A DNA stretch of 64,000 bases, from positions 92,488-156,487 of the forward strand of contig CAYMPV010000012.1 in assembly GCA_964392305.1 (NCBI GenBank), given 5' to 3'. Both the position numbers and the translations under genes were made by a program. Positions within the stretch are counted from its first letter, which is position 1, and the number at the start of each line of letters is the position of its first letter. This document shows, piece by piece, positions 1 through 8,048 of this stretch. The DNA is from JACKIC01 sp964392305 (lineage in GTDB: Bacteria; Planctomycetota; UBA1135; UBA2386). A model generated the notes under the pieces. The model saw only the letters and a program-made list of their open reading frames with translations, was not told the DNA's origin and ran no database searches.

Positions 1-485
1 TCCATCGTCAGCAGCGGCGTGTTGCCGGCGGCCGTCAGCGGCGTCTCGGCGTTGGGCGTCTTCTTGACGGCGAGTTTGCCGTTCTCGAGCACCAGCCAGG
101 CCCAGCCGCTGCCGAACTGCGTCGCGCCGGCCTGGCTGAACAGCTCGACGAACTTGTCGTAGCCGCCGAGGTCCGCGTCGATCTTCGCGGCGATCGCGCC
201 GGTCGGCTTGCCGCCGCCACCCGGCTTCATCGAGTGCCAGTAGAAGGTGTGGTTCCAGACCTGCGCGGCGTTGTTGAAGATGCCGGCCTTGTCGGCCTTG
301 CCCGCGGTCGCCTTGACGATGTCGACCAACGCCATCGAGGCATACTCGGTGCCTTCGATCAGCTTGTTGCCGTTCGTCACGTAGGCCTGGTGGTGCTTGC
401 CGTGGTGGATCGACAGGGTCTGGGAGTTGATGTGGGGAGCCAACGCGTCGAGCGCGTAGGGCAACGGGGGGAGTTCGATAGCCAT
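1..485 (-). CDS. sodB: Fe superoxide dismutase, 3' end cut by window edge
   Basis: Converts superoxide to hydrogen peroxide and oxygen in the cytoplasm. The 161 visible codons start at the ATG read from 485 (MAIELPPLPYALDALAPHIN). They include the HHGKHHQAYV metal-ligand helix and the FNNAAQVWNHTFYWH segment, followed by a GATQFGSGWAWLVLENGKL stretch. The Gln in AAQVWNH is the placement typical of the iron type rather than the manganese type. The C-terminal DVWEH-type ligands lie beyond the window, so the metal call is family knowledge. No Shine-Dalgarno is seen; a promoter-like pair sits immediately upstream. It is transcribed away from mazG. Confidence 0.93.
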   Translation of the reverse strand, partial: MAIELPPLPYALDALAPHINSQTLSIHHGKHHQAYVTNGNKLIEGTEYASMALVDIVKATAGKADKAGIFNNAAQVWNHTFYWHSMKPGGGGKPTGAIAAKIDADLGGYDKFVELFSQAGATQFGSGWAWLVLENGKLAVKKTPNAETPLTAAGNTPLLTM

Positions 486-490
486 GGCAG

Positions 491-519
491 GTAGTAGGTG
501 GTCAGCGAGGGCCGGGCAA
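491..519 (-). promoter_or_regulatory. candidate promoter of sodB
   Basis: On the minus strand TTGCCC (519-514), a 17-base spacer and TACTAC (496-491) resemble a housekeeping promoter. Only five bases separate the -10 hexamer from the ATG, which would give a leaderless transcript. Confidence 0.4.
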
Positions 520-682
520 GCCGACCGCAGAAGAGGGGCACCACGTTACGGAACGTCGCCGCCGTCGCACGTGCAAAGGCCAGAGCGGACCGGCGCGAGC
601 CGCGGAGGGCGAGAACTGCGCCGGTCACGACCGGTTGCCTTGCGGGCTGGGTTCCTGCCGCGCGCCGCGTAGCCTCAGGGGC

Positions 683-1468
683 ATGACCGACGCCCCCACG
701 CCGCTGCCGGGCTTCGCCGAGCTGCTGCAGACCGTCGCGCGCCTGCGTGCGCCCGACGGCTGCCCCTGGGATCGGGAGCAGACCATGGCCAGCATGGCCC
801 CGCACCTGATCGAGGAAGCCTACGAAGCCGCCGACGCGCTGCGCCGCGGCGACGTTGCGGCGGCCGAGGAACTCGGCGACGTGCTCGTCAACGTCACCAT
901 GATCGCCCAGATGGCAAAGGAAACGGGTGCCTTCGACGCCGACGGCATCGCCGGGGCCGCGGCCGCCAAACTCGTGCGGCGCCATCCGCACGTGTTCGGC
1001 GACGCCCGTGCCGACGGCGCCGAGATGGCGTATCGAAACTGGGAACGCATCAAGCAGGCCGAGCGGCAAACGCAGGACGGGGCCAAGGGCGTGCTCGACG
1101 GCGTGCCGGCGACCCTGCCGGCGCTGCTGCGCGCGTTCCGTCTCGGCGAGAAGGCGGCGCGCGTCGGCTTCGACTGGCCCGATCGGCAGGGGCCGCGCGC
1201 CAAGCTCGACGAGGAACTGGGCGAACTCGACGCTGCGATCGCGGGCGGCGACCGGGCCGCGATCGTCGACGAACTCGGCGACGTGCTGTTCAGCCTCTGC
1301 AACCTGGCCCGTCACCTCGGCGCCAACCCCGAAATGGCGCTGGCCGGAACGGCGGACAAGTTCCAACGCCGCTTCGCCAGCGTCGAGCGGCAGTTCGACC
1401 ACCAGTTGCAGGGCCGCACGCTGGCGGAGCTGGACGCCGCCTGGAACCGGGCCAAGACCGCGGAGTGA
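683..1468 (+). CDS. mazG: MazG nucleoside triphosphate pyrophosphohydrolase
   Basis: House-cleaning enzyme that hydrolyses (d)NTPs to NMP and pyrophosphate. The 261-residue product has the two-domain MazG layout. The N-terminal domain reads LRAPDGCPWDREQT, then LIEEAYEAADAL and EELGDVLVNV, which carries the EExxE / ExxD magnesium motif. The C-terminal repeat has DEELGELDAAI and VDELGDVLFSLCN. The ATG at 683 was chosen because the frame upstream is low-complexity and the family starts shortly before this block. A TAGCCT hexamer seven bases before the ATG may be a -10 element. Confidence 0.95.
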   Translation: MTDAPTPLPGFAELLQTVARLRAPDGCPWDREQTMASMAPHLIEEAYEAADALRRGDVAAAEELGDVLVNVTMIAQMAKETGAFDADGIAGAAAAKLVRRHPHVFGDARADGAEMAYRNWERIKQAERQTQDGAKGVLDGVPATLPALLRAFRLGEKAARVGFDWPDRQGPRAKLDEELGELDAAIAGGDRAAIVDELGDVLFSLCNLARHLGANPEMALAGTADKFQRRFASVERQFDHQLQGRTLAELDAAWNRAKTAE

Positions 1469-1604
1469 CGCCGGGAATCAGCCGGCACGACGGGCGGGTG
1501 ACGGCCTTTCGACGGTCCGACGGCGCCCCGACACGGCTCGCCGACGGGGCCCGGCCGGAGCGTGTTGCGCGCCCCGATACCGCGGCGGGACAACATCGTA
1601 AGTC

Positions 1605-1772
1605 GCTACAAATAAGCAACCTGAGCACGCTGGCGAAAAATCGCCACCAGCACCCCGAAACGGCACGAAACCTGCTCAAGGGCGGCCGGTGGAAAGAAAC
1701 GCCTGGGCATGGGCCCAGTGGCAGGGATGGGCCTCGGTGTGGGGTGGTGCCTCACCGAGGCCCGCTTTTTTT
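1605..1772 (+). ncRNA. candidate structured small RNA or long mazG 3' UTR
   Basis: Three perfect stems follow one another: TGGCGA/TCGCCA (1631-1646), CTGGGC/GCCCAG (1703-1718), and an 11-bp stem followed by seven T residues (1729-1772). The preceding sequence is unusually AT-rich for this genome and contains TACAAAT at 1607, which could be a -10 element, although no good -35 is present. It does not match the 6S, tmRNA, RNase P or SRP motifs I know. It could equally be only the 3' end of the mazG transcript. Confidence 0.3.
1729..1772 (+). terminator. strong rho-independent terminator
   Basis: GGGCCTCGGTG (1729-1739) pairs perfectly with CACCGAGGCCC (1753-1763), followed by GC and a run of seven T (1766-1772). 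It ends plus-strand transcription just before the convergent apbE 3' end. Confidence 0.85.
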
Positions 1773-1798
1773 CGCGGGCGAACGCGACAGCGGGCGGC

Positions 1799-2803
1799 TC
1801 ACTCGGGCCAGCCGACGCGATCTTCAAGCCAGCCGCCGTCGCCATCGGCGCGCAACAGCAGCAGGCCGAGCGGGCCGAACCGCTGCAGCTGCGGCTGGAC
1901 CGACCGGGCCTGGTCCGGCCCGAGCACCATCAGCGCCGTGCCGAGCGCGTCGGCGACGGCCGCGGAGTCGGCGAGCACCGAGGCGCTGACCACGCCGTTG
2001 TCGGTGCTGCGGCCCGTGCGCGGGTCGAACACGTGGTGCATGTGGTGGCCAGCCACCGCGATCGCGTTGCGGTAGTCGCCGCTGGTGCACAACGATCGAT
2101 CGACGAGCGGCAGGCTGATCAGCGGCAGGTCACCGCCGACGAGGTCCGAAGACGGATCGACGACGCCGACCACCCACGGCACCCCGGGGGCCTTCTCGCC
2201 GCGCGCGAGGATCTCGCCGGTGATCTGCAGGAAGAACGAGGTGATGCCGAGCTCGGTCAACCTCCCGGCGATGCTGTCGGCCACCGCGCCGGCGACGATG
2301 CCGTCGAGGTCGAGTTCGACGTCGGGGCGTTGTTTGACGACGGCGCCGTCGCGAACGGTCACGGCGCGAAAGTCGACCCTGGCACGCGCGGCATCGAGGG
2401 CCGCCGCGTCGGGCAGCGCGCCGGGGTCCTGCTTGGCGCGGCGATACAGATCGCTGAGCGGCTTGACGGTCGGGTCGTAGGCGCCGCCGGTCGCCGCGGC
2501 GATGTCGAGCGCCAACTGCAGCACGGCCGCGAACCGCGCACTGACCGCGAACGGCGCGGTGCTGGCGTGGCGGTTGCACTTCGCGATCTCGGAGTCCGGT
2601 CGCCAGTTGCTGAACGCCAGATCGAACGCCGCCAGTTCCGCCTCGACGACGGCGCGCACTGCGGACACCGGCCGCGCGCCGACGTACTTGATCTCGTAGC
2701 TGGACCCCATCGTCGGTCCGGAGAAGACCTGCACCGGCGGCGAGGGGGCCTGGCACCCGGGCAGGCACAGCGCAGCGAGAACGAACCAACGGCAGGCGGA
2801 CAT
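1799..2803 (-). CDS. apbE: FAD:protein FMN transferase ApbE (lipoprotein)
   Basis: Transfers FMN from FAD to a threonine of partner proteins such as NqrB, NqrC or RnfD/G on the outer face of the membrane. The 334-residue product starts with a lipoprotein signal whose lipobox is LPGC (Cys17). Typical ApbE blocks follow: GPTMGSSYEIKYVG, FSNWRPDSEIAKCN, the DLDGIVAGAVADSIAGRL block, GDYRNAIAV, HHVFDPRTGRS, and ADALGTALMVLG near the C-terminus. The start at 2803 was chosen for the signal peptide; a TACGAT hexamer lies nine bases upstream. The Na+-NQR operon on the same strand supplies obvious substrates. Confidence 0.95.
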   Translation of the reverse strand: MSACRWFVLAALCLPGCQAPSPPVQVFSGPTMGSSYEIKYVGARPVSAVRAVVEAELAAFDLAFSNWRPDSEIAKCNRHASTAPFAVSARFAAVLQLALDIAAATGGAYDPTVKPLSDLYRRAKQDPGALPDAAALDAARARVDFRAVTVRDGAVVKQRPDVELDLDGIVAGAVADSIAGRLTELGITSFFLQITGEILARGEKAPGVPWVVGVVDPSSDLVGGDLPLISLPLVDRSLCTSGDYRNAIAVAGHHMHHVFDPRTGRSTDNGVVSASVLADSAAVADALGTALMVLGPDQARSVQPQLQRFGPLGLLLLRADGDGGWLEDRVGWPE

Positions 2804-2849
2804 CGGCGCGGCATCGTATCCGCGCGCCCGACAGGGTAGACCTCCCGCA

Positions 2850-4091
2850 ATGCCGATCCGGACCCTGCTGCACGATCCGCGGCTGCATCGTCTGCTGCCC
2901 TGGCTGTGTGGCCTGGTGGCGTTCGGGCTGGCCGCCAAGAACCTGATCGGCGGCTACGGCGACCTCGGCATCTACCTCGACGCGGGCCACGAACTGCGCG
3001 CCGGCGGCATGCAGCTGTATCGCGAACGGTCGACCTCCGACCCGTTCCCCTATCCACACGTCGTCGCGCTGCCGTTCGCGTTGCTGCAGACGGTCTGCAG
3101 CGACGCGGTGCTGCGCTGGTCGTGGTGCGCACTGCTCGGCTGGTGCACGGTGGTGCTGCTCCGGGCCACGGCGCGCGCGCTGGTGCCGTTCGGCGGCCTC
3201 TCGCCATGGCAGTGGTTGGCGTTCGGCGTGCTGTTCCAGCGCTGCATCGCGCAGAACCTCACGCACGGCCAGCTGCACCTCGTCGTCGGCGCGTTGCTCG
3301 CCGTGGCGGTCACCGACCTGCAAGGCGGCCGCGACCGGCGCGCCGGTGCCTGGCTCGGACTCGCCGCCGCCATCAAGCTGACGCCGCTGCTGTTCCTGCT
3401 GGCGCTGCCGGTGATGGGCCGTTGGCGCGCGGCCGCGGCGATGCTGCTGACGACGCTGGCCCTGGTGCTGGTGCTGCCGTGGCCCTACTGCGGCACCGGC
3501 GAACACGTGCGCCACCTCGACGAACTGGTGCGTTTCCACGCGGTGGGCTTCGCCGGCGAAGAGGTCACCTACGCCCACACCGGCGCCGGCCCGAGCATTC
3601 GCGGCACGCTCGACTACCTGCTGCAGCCGCGACCGACCGACAAGAGCGGTCACACGGTCAACCTGTTCGACGTCGGCGACGGCACGCTGCTCGGCGTGCG
3701 GCTGGCGTGGTCGGCGGTGCTCGGCGGCCTGCTGCTGACGTGGTTCTGGAAGGCACGTCGCCACCCGGTCGGTCAGCGCGTGGCCCTGCAGGCCGCCGCC
3801 GTCGAACTGGGCATGGCCTTCTTCTCGCCGCTGACGCGCGTCTACCACCTGGCCGGCACGCTGCTGGCGTTCGCGCTGTTCTGCCGCGGCCCGCGCGACC
3901 GGCGCGACGCCCTGTGGTGGTGCGCCGCGGGCGCGGCGCTGTTCGCCATGACCCTGAGGCAGAAGAAGCTGATCGGCGAGATGCTGTGGCGCGCCTTCGA
4001 CACGGGCGCGCTCCTGCATCTTGCCATGGTCCTCTCGCTGGTGTGGCTGCTGCGGCAAGATGGCGGCTCCGCCCACGACACGACCCGATGA
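2850..4091 (+). CDS. GT87 / DUF2029-type membrane glycosyltransferase
   Basis: A 413-residue polytopic membrane protein resembling GT87 polyprenol-phosphate-dependent mannosyltransferases. It would add sugars on the outer face of the membrane. Early residues show DLGIYLDAGHELRAGG followed by PFPYPHVVALPFALL, where family members carry their conserved acidic loop and YPP-type loop. About nine hydrophobic segments follow, including AAIKLTPLLFLLALP. Start and stop are clear; a TAGACC hexamer lies seven bases before the ATG. Its stop codon overlaps the ATG of the next lipoprotein gene (ATGA), so the two are probably co-translated. Donor and acceptor cannot be told from sequence. Confidence 0.75.
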   Translation: MPIRTLLHDPRLHRLLPWLCGLVAFGLAAKNLIGGYGDLGIYLDAGHELRAGGMQLYRERSTSDPFPYPHVVALPFALLQTVCSDAVLRWSWCALLGWCTVVLLRATARALVPFGGLSPWQWLAFGVLFQRCIAQNLTHGQLHLVVGALLAVAVTDLQGGRDRRAGAWLGLAAAIKLTPLLFLLALPVMGRWRAAAAMLLTTLALVLVLPWPYCGTGEHVRHLDELVRFHAVGFAGEEVTYAHTGAGPSIRGTLDYLLQPRPTDKSGHTVNLFDVGDGTLLGVRLAWSAVLGGLLLTWFWKARRHPVGQRVALQAAAVELGMAFFSPLTRVYHLAGTLLAFALFCRGPRDRRDALWWCAAGAALFAMTLRQKKLIGEMLWRAFDTGALLHLAMVLSLVWLLRQDGGSAHDTTR

Positions 4092-5110
4092 ACCTGCCGC
4101 CTCGATCCGTTGCCGCCTGCCTGTTCGCCGCCTGCGCGTTGACCGGCTGCGGCCTCGCCCCCGACCTGCCGATCAAGCCGGCCGGCGGCGTCTGGCAACA
4201 CCTGCAGGCCGCCGACTTCCCGGGGGCCGGCCGACTGCTCGAGGGTTTCGACGCGCCCACCGCGGACGGCGAGTGGCTGCAGCAGGACCGTCTGCTGTTC
4301 GCGCTGCAGCTGCGCAAGGGTGAGACCGTGCATCGCTGGCTGCTGCACCTGCAGGTGCTGATCGGCGACGTGATGTCGACACGCCTCGGTGACGACCAGC
4401 CGACCGAAATCAAGCTCTGGAACGACCGCAGCTGGACCTACACGACCACCGTCCTGGGCGAGAAGAGGGAGAAGCGCGTTTCCTCGCGCATGTTGCCCGT
4501 GGTCGTGCGTGTGCACGACGAACAGGGCAAGCAGCTCGGCAACAGCCTCGTGCAGCTGCCGGCGGACCTGCTCGGCGCGGGCCTGCTGCCCGGCATCGAC
4601 GCGGCCACCACGCTCTACGCCGGCACCGACCCCGAAGCCAACCCGATGCCGCGTGAACAGCAGGAACAGCACGTCGACGCCATGGTGCGCAGCACCCTCG
4701 CACTCGTCGCCCTGCTAACCATCGTGCAGGAGGACAACGTGCTCGCCGACTACTTCTGGCAGGTCATCGAGAAGCCGAGCATCTGGTCCGTCGTGTCGAG
4801 CTTCGGCGTCAGCGCCTCCCTCGTCACCGCGCTCGAACAGAGCCAGCCCACCACCGACTTGCCTCCCGGCATGCCCACCACCAGCCGCGCCTTCATCGCG
4901 CCGATGCGCGTCGAGGTCAACGGCACCCCGGCCCTGCTCGCCGACATCCTGGCCACCGACGCCTCCCGCCCCTACGCCCTCTGCGGCGGCATGGTCGCCG
5001 CCAGCGCCCGCCACCCTTCCCGCCCCGACCTGCACTTCGACGTGCAACTACTCGCCGCGCGCCTTGGCACCGAACGAGCCAAAGCCCGCGTCACCGTTCC
5101 GAACAAGTAG
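4088..5110 (+). CDS. lipoprotein of unknown function
   Basis: I do not recognise a domain. The 340-residue product begins with a lipoprotein signal peptide ending in CALTGC (Cys21), so it should be lipid-anchored at the cell envelope. The rest is a mixed hydrophilic protein with the block EIKLWNDRSWTYTTTVLGE near residue 110 and a hydrophobic patch near residue 200 (STLALVALLTIVQED). The ATG at 4088 overlaps the stop codon of the upstream GT87-type gene, and the pair may work together on the envelope. No catalytic motif is visible. Confidence 0.8.
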   Translation: MNLPPRSVAACLFAACALTGCGLAPDLPIKPAGGVWQHLQAADFPGAGRLLEGFDAPTADGEWLQQDRLLFALQLRKGETVHRWLLHLQVLIGDVMSTRLGDDQPTEIKLWNDRSWTYTTTVLGEKREKRVSSRMLPVVVRVHDEQGKQLGNSLVQLPADLLGAGLLPGIDAATTLYAGTDPEANPMPREQQEQHVDAMVRSTLALVALLTIVQEDNVLADYFWQVIEKPSIWSVVSSFGVSASLVTALEQSQPTTDLPPGMPTTSRAFIAPMRVEVNGTPALLADILATDASRPYALCGGMVAASARHPSRPDLHFDVQLLAARLGTERAKARVTVPNK

Positions 5111-5112
5111 CT

Positions 5113-5230
5113 CAGCAGCAGCAGCAGCAGACAGAAGAGAAGAGTAAGGAAGGGAACAGAGCAGAGCAGAACGGAGAGAAGAGAAGAGAAGAGAAGAGAA
5201 GAGAAGAGAAGAGAAGAGAAGAGGAGAGCA
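5113..5230. repeat. simple-sequence tract: (CAG)6 and (GAGAA)9
   Basis: Directly after the lipoprotein stop come six CAG units (5113-5130), a purine-rich stretch, and nine perfect GAGAA units (5176-5220) followed by a degenerate GAGGA. One strand is nearly all purine for about 110 bases. It is intergenic; the minus strand reads as a Ser/Leu/Phe repeat with no start context, so it is not a gene. Confidence 0.95.
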
Positions 5231-5249
5231 AGGAACCCACCGGTTCCGA

Positions 5250-5304
5250 CGTCAGGCGCGCAGCGCCTGACGCCTCTCTGCTGGCGCTGGCGCGCAGCGC
5301 CAGC
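5250..5304. repeat. two related GC-rich hairpins
   Basis: CGTCAGGCGC-GCA-GCGCCTGACG (5250-5272) and GCTGGCGC-GCA-GCGCCAGC (5286-5304) are perfect inverted repeats sharing a GGCGC-N3-GCGCC core. A third copy of the core (CTGGCGC-TCC-GCGCCAG) lies at 5458-5474. They sit between two convergent operons and look like REP-type elements or bidirectional transcription barriers. No T-run follows them. Confidence 0.8.
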
Positions 5305-5432
5305 CGCCAGGCCCTCCCCGCGGTTGCCTCGTGCGTCCCGCGCGCCCCTGGGGCGCGCCCCCCGCCTGCGCGTCGCGGCGCGGATGCCCCCACTCGCCCG
5401 CCGCCGGCCACCGCAGCGCAGGCGGAGAAAGG

Positions 5433-5498
5433 CGTTCGATGCTTTCGGCGTCTGACGCTGGCGCTCCGCGCCAGCTCAGCCGCCGAAATCATCGAACG
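5433..5498. repeat. nested inverted repeat over the nqrF 3' end
   Basis: The 18-base arms 5433-5450 and 5481-5498 match at 17 of 18 positions in inverted orientation and enclose the 7-bp hairpin at 5458-5474. The right arm is nqrF coding sequence for its last residues (AFDDFGG). The left arm therefore looks like an inverted partial copy of the gene end. Confidence 0.8.
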
Positions 5499-6702
5499 CG
5501 ATCATCTCCTTCTCGACGCCGAGGTCGCCGAGCATCTTCTGCACGGCGCTGTTCATCATCGGCGGTCCGCAGAGGTAGAACTCGATCTCGTCGACGTTGT
5601 CGTGGTTCTTCAGGTAGTTGTCGAACACGACCTGGTGGATGAAGCCCACGAAGCCCTTCCAGTTGTCCTCGGGCTGCGGCTCGGACAGTGCGACGTGGTA
5701 CTTGAAGTTCGGGAAGTCGCGTTCGATCGCCTCGAACTCCTCCGTGTAGAACATCTCCCGCTTGCTGCGCGCGCCGTACCAGTAGCTGACCTTGCGGGTC
5801 GTCTTCTCGGTGTGGAACAGGTGGAAGATGTGGCTGCGCAACGGCGCCATGCCCGCACCACCGCCGATGTAGATCATCTCGCGGTTGGTCTTCTTGATGT
5901 GGAACTCGCCGTACGGGCCCGAGATCGTGATCTTGTCGCCCTTCTTGAGCGAGAACACGTACGACGAGCAGATGCCCGGCGGCAGGTTCATCTGGCGCGG
6001 CGGCGGCGTGGCGATGCGGATGTTGAGCATCACCATGTTGCCTTCGGCCGGGTGGTTGGCCATCGAGTAGGCGCGGAAACACGGCGCCGGGTTGTTGGCG
6101 ACGAGGTCCCAGAGCTTGAACTTGTCCCAGTCGCCGCGGAACTGCGGCTCGACGTCGAAGTCCGAGAACTTCAGGCCGTGATACTCGGGCACGTCGATCT
6201 GGATGTAACCGCCGGATTCGAAGTGGATCACCTCGCCGGCCGGCAGATCGACCGCGAGTTCCTTGATGAACGTCGCGACGTTGCGGTTGCTGCGCACGGT
6301 GCATTCCCACTTGCGGATGCCGAAGATCTCGTCGGGCACCCTGACCTTCATCGGCCCGCGCACCTTGACCTGGCACGACAGCCGCCAGTGCTCCTTGGCT
6401 TCGCTGCGGGTGATGTGCGTCATCTCGGACGGCAGGATGTCACCGCCGCCCTCGAACACCTGGCACTTGCACATCGCGCACGAGCCCTTCCCGCCGCACG
6501 CCGACGGCAGGAAGATCTTCTGCTGGCTCAGCGCCATCAGCAGGTTGCTGCCGACGGCGACCTCGGGCGACTTGCTCGGATCGTCGTTGATGAGCAGCTT
6601 GACCTGCCCCTTCGTGACGAGCTTCTTCTCGCAGAACATCAGCACCAGCACGAGGAGCACGATGACTCCCGTGAGGGCCAACACACCGGTGAGGATTTCC
6701 AT
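5476..6702 (-). CDS. nqrF: Na+-translocating NADH:quinone reductase subunit F
   Basis: Entry point for electrons from NADH in the sodium pump. The 408-residue protein has an N-terminal membrane helix (residues 5-23) and a 2Fe-2S ferredoxin domain with SACGGKGSCAMC and a later Cys (LSCQV). A ferredoxin-reductase FAD domain (RAYSMAN) and an NADH-binding domain (YIGGGAGMAPLRSH, then FYLCGPPMM) follow. It ends in the family-typical FDDFGG. It is the last gene of the operon; the stop lies inside an inverted repeat that may act in 3' end formation. Length is normal for the family. Confidence 0.98.
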   Translation of the reverse strand: MEILTGVLALTGVIVLLVLVLMFCEKKLVTKGQVKLLINDDPSKSPEVAVGSNLLMALSQQKIFLPSACGGKGSCAMCKCQVFEGGGDILPSEMTHITRSEAKEHWRLSCQVKVRGPMKVRVPDEIFGIRKWECTVRSNRNVATFIKELAVDLPAGEVIHFESGGYIQIDVPEYHGLKFSDFDVEPQFRGDWDKFKLWDLVANNPAPCFRAYSMANHPAEGNMVMLNIRIATPPPRQMNLPPGICSSYVFSLKKGDKITISGPYGEFHIKKTNREMIYIGGGAGMAPLRSHIFHLFHTEKTTRKVSYWYGARSKREMFYTEEFEAIERDFPNFKYHVALSEPQPEDNWKGFVGFIHQVVFDNYLKNHDNVDEIEFYLCGPPMMNSAVQKMLGDLGVEKEMIAFDDFGG

Positions 6703-6723
6703 CGTCGGTCCTGAAAGCTCTGC

Positions 6724-7371
6724 CTATTCGAACTGGATGCCGCCGAAGGTCATGAACGCCATCGCGACCAGACCCGTGGTGATGAACGTGATGCCCAGGC
6801 CCTTGAGCGGCCCCGGGATGTGCGCCGTGCGCAGACGCCAGCGGATCGCCGCCATGCTGACGATCGCGAGCATCCAGCCGAGGCCCGAGCCGAAGCCGAA
6901 CACCACCGCCTCGCCGAACGCGTACTTGCGTTCGACCATGAACAACGACGCACCGAGGATCGCGCAGTTGACGGCGATCAGCGGCAGGAAGATGCCCAGG
7001 GCGGCGTAGAGCTTGGGGCTGAACTTGTCGACCGCCATCTCGACGATCTGCACCGCGGTCGCGATCGAGGCGATGAAGGTCAGGAACTGCAGGTAGCTGA
7101 GGTCGCTGTCGGGGATGCCGGCCCAGTCGAGGGCGCCCGGGTCGAGCACGTAGTGCTGCACGACCCAGTTGATCGGCACCGTGATGCCGAGCACGAACAC
7201 GACGGCGACGCCGAGGCCGAGCGAGCTGTCGACGCGCTTGCTGACCGCGAGGTAGCTGCACATGCCCAGGAAGAACGCGAGCAGGATGTTCTCGACGAAC
7301 ATCGAGCGCATCGCGATCTGGAAGTACTTGGCGAGGATCGAAGGATCGTCGGCGAGCAGGGTCAGGATCAT
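6724..7371 (-). CDS. nqrE: Na+-NQR subunit E
   Basis: A 215-residue integral membrane subunit of the Na+-NQR complex, related to RnfA. Together with NqrD it holds the intramembrane iron site and forms part of the sodium path. About six hydrophobic helices are visible. Family blocks include FVENILLAFFLGMCSYLAVSK near the N-terminus, with the conserved Cys, and VNCAILGASLFMVERKYAFGE, with the second conserved Cys. It ends with MTFGGIQFE. The gene lies 21 bases upstream of nqrF and 13 bases after nqrD, consistent with one transcript. Confidence 0.97.
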   Translation of the reverse strand: MILTLLADDPSILAKYFQIAMRSMFVENILLAFFLGMCSYLAVSKRVDSSLGLGVAVVFVLGITVPINWVVQHYVLDPGALDWAGIPDSDLSYLQFLTFIASIATAVQIVEMAVDKFSPKLYAALGIFLPLIAVNCAILGASLFMVERKYAFGEAVVFGFGSGLGWMLAIVSMAAIRWRLRTAHIPGPLKGLGITFITTGLVAMAFMTFGGIQFE

Positions 7372-7384
7372 CGGTGGTTCCTCC

Positions 7385-8041
7385 TCACTTCTCCGTGTAG
7401 CCCGAGATCGAGCGCTGCACCCAGACGATCACCCCGAGCAGGATGAACGCGCCCGGTGCGAGCACCATGAGGCCGTTGTTGACGTAACCGGCGTCGTAGA
7501 ACGCCTGCGGCACGAGCTGGTAGCCCAGCAGCTTGCCTGCACCGAGGATCTCGCGCACCGCGCCGACGACCACCAGGATCCAGGCGTAACCCAGACCGTT
7601 GCCGATGCCGTCGAGGAAGCTGCGCCACGGCGGGTTCTGCATCGCGTAGGCCTCGAGGCGCCCCATCACGATGCAGTTGGTGATGATGAGGCCCACGAAC
7701 ACCGACAGCTGCTTGCTGAGGTCGAACATGTAGGCGCGCAGGATCTGGTCGAACACGATCACCACGCCCGACACCACGACCAGCTGCACGATGATGCGGA
7801 TCTTGCTCGGGATGAAGTTGCGCAGCAGCGAGATGATCACGTTCGCCATCGCGGTCACGAACGTCACCCCGATGCCCATCACGATCGCCTTGTCCAGGCG
7901 CGTCGTCACGGCCAGCGCCGAGCAGATGCCGAGCACCTGCAGCGCGATCGGGTTGTTGTCCCAGAGCGGGTCGAGAACGGCCTTCTTCTCTTCCTTGCCC
8001 AGCAGCGACTTGGCGACGGGCGGAGTTGCGGTGGTCGTCAT
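7385..8041 (-). CDS. nqrD: Na+-NQR subunit D
   Basis: A 218-residue membrane subunit homologous to RnfE and to NqrE in inverted topology. Recognisable blocks are LWDNNPIALQVLGICSALAVTTRLDKAI, with a conserved Cys, and FVGLIITNCIVMGRLEAYAMQNPP, with the second conserved Cys. GIGNGLGYAWILVVVGAVRE follows. The paired cysteines of NqrD and NqrE bind iron in the membrane centre of known structures. It ends eight bases before the next start in the operon. Confidence 0.97.
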   Translation of the reverse strand: MTTTATPPVAKSLLGKEEKKAVLDPLWDNNPIALQVLGICSALAVTTRLDKAIVMGIGVTFVTAMANVIISLLRNFIPSKIRIIVQLVVVSGVVIVFDQILRAYMFDLSKQLSVFVGLIITNCIVMGRLEAYAMQNPPWRSFLDGIGNGLGYAWILVVVGAVREILGAGKLLGYQLVPQAFYDAGYVNNGLMVLAPGAFILLGVIVWVQRSISGYTEK

Positions 8042-8048
8042 GTGGTCC

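Larger units (their letters stand above)
1469..1798. other. gene-free interval between mazG and apbE
   Basis: No convincing coding frame on either strand. The segment from about 1590 is less GC-rich than its surroundings. It carries three hairpins that end in a plus-strand terminator (listed separately), so it is either the mazG 3' UTR or a separate small RNA. Confidence 0.6.

Noticed and set aside
5176..5220. CRISPR-like array
   Set aside because: Five-base units without spacers; a simple repeat. The 13-base tandem at 59308 is also not CRISPR.
5112..5492. Minus-strand frame encoding a Ser-Leu-Phe repeat
   Set aside because: It is only the translation of the GAGAA microsatellite and overlaps the nqrF end.
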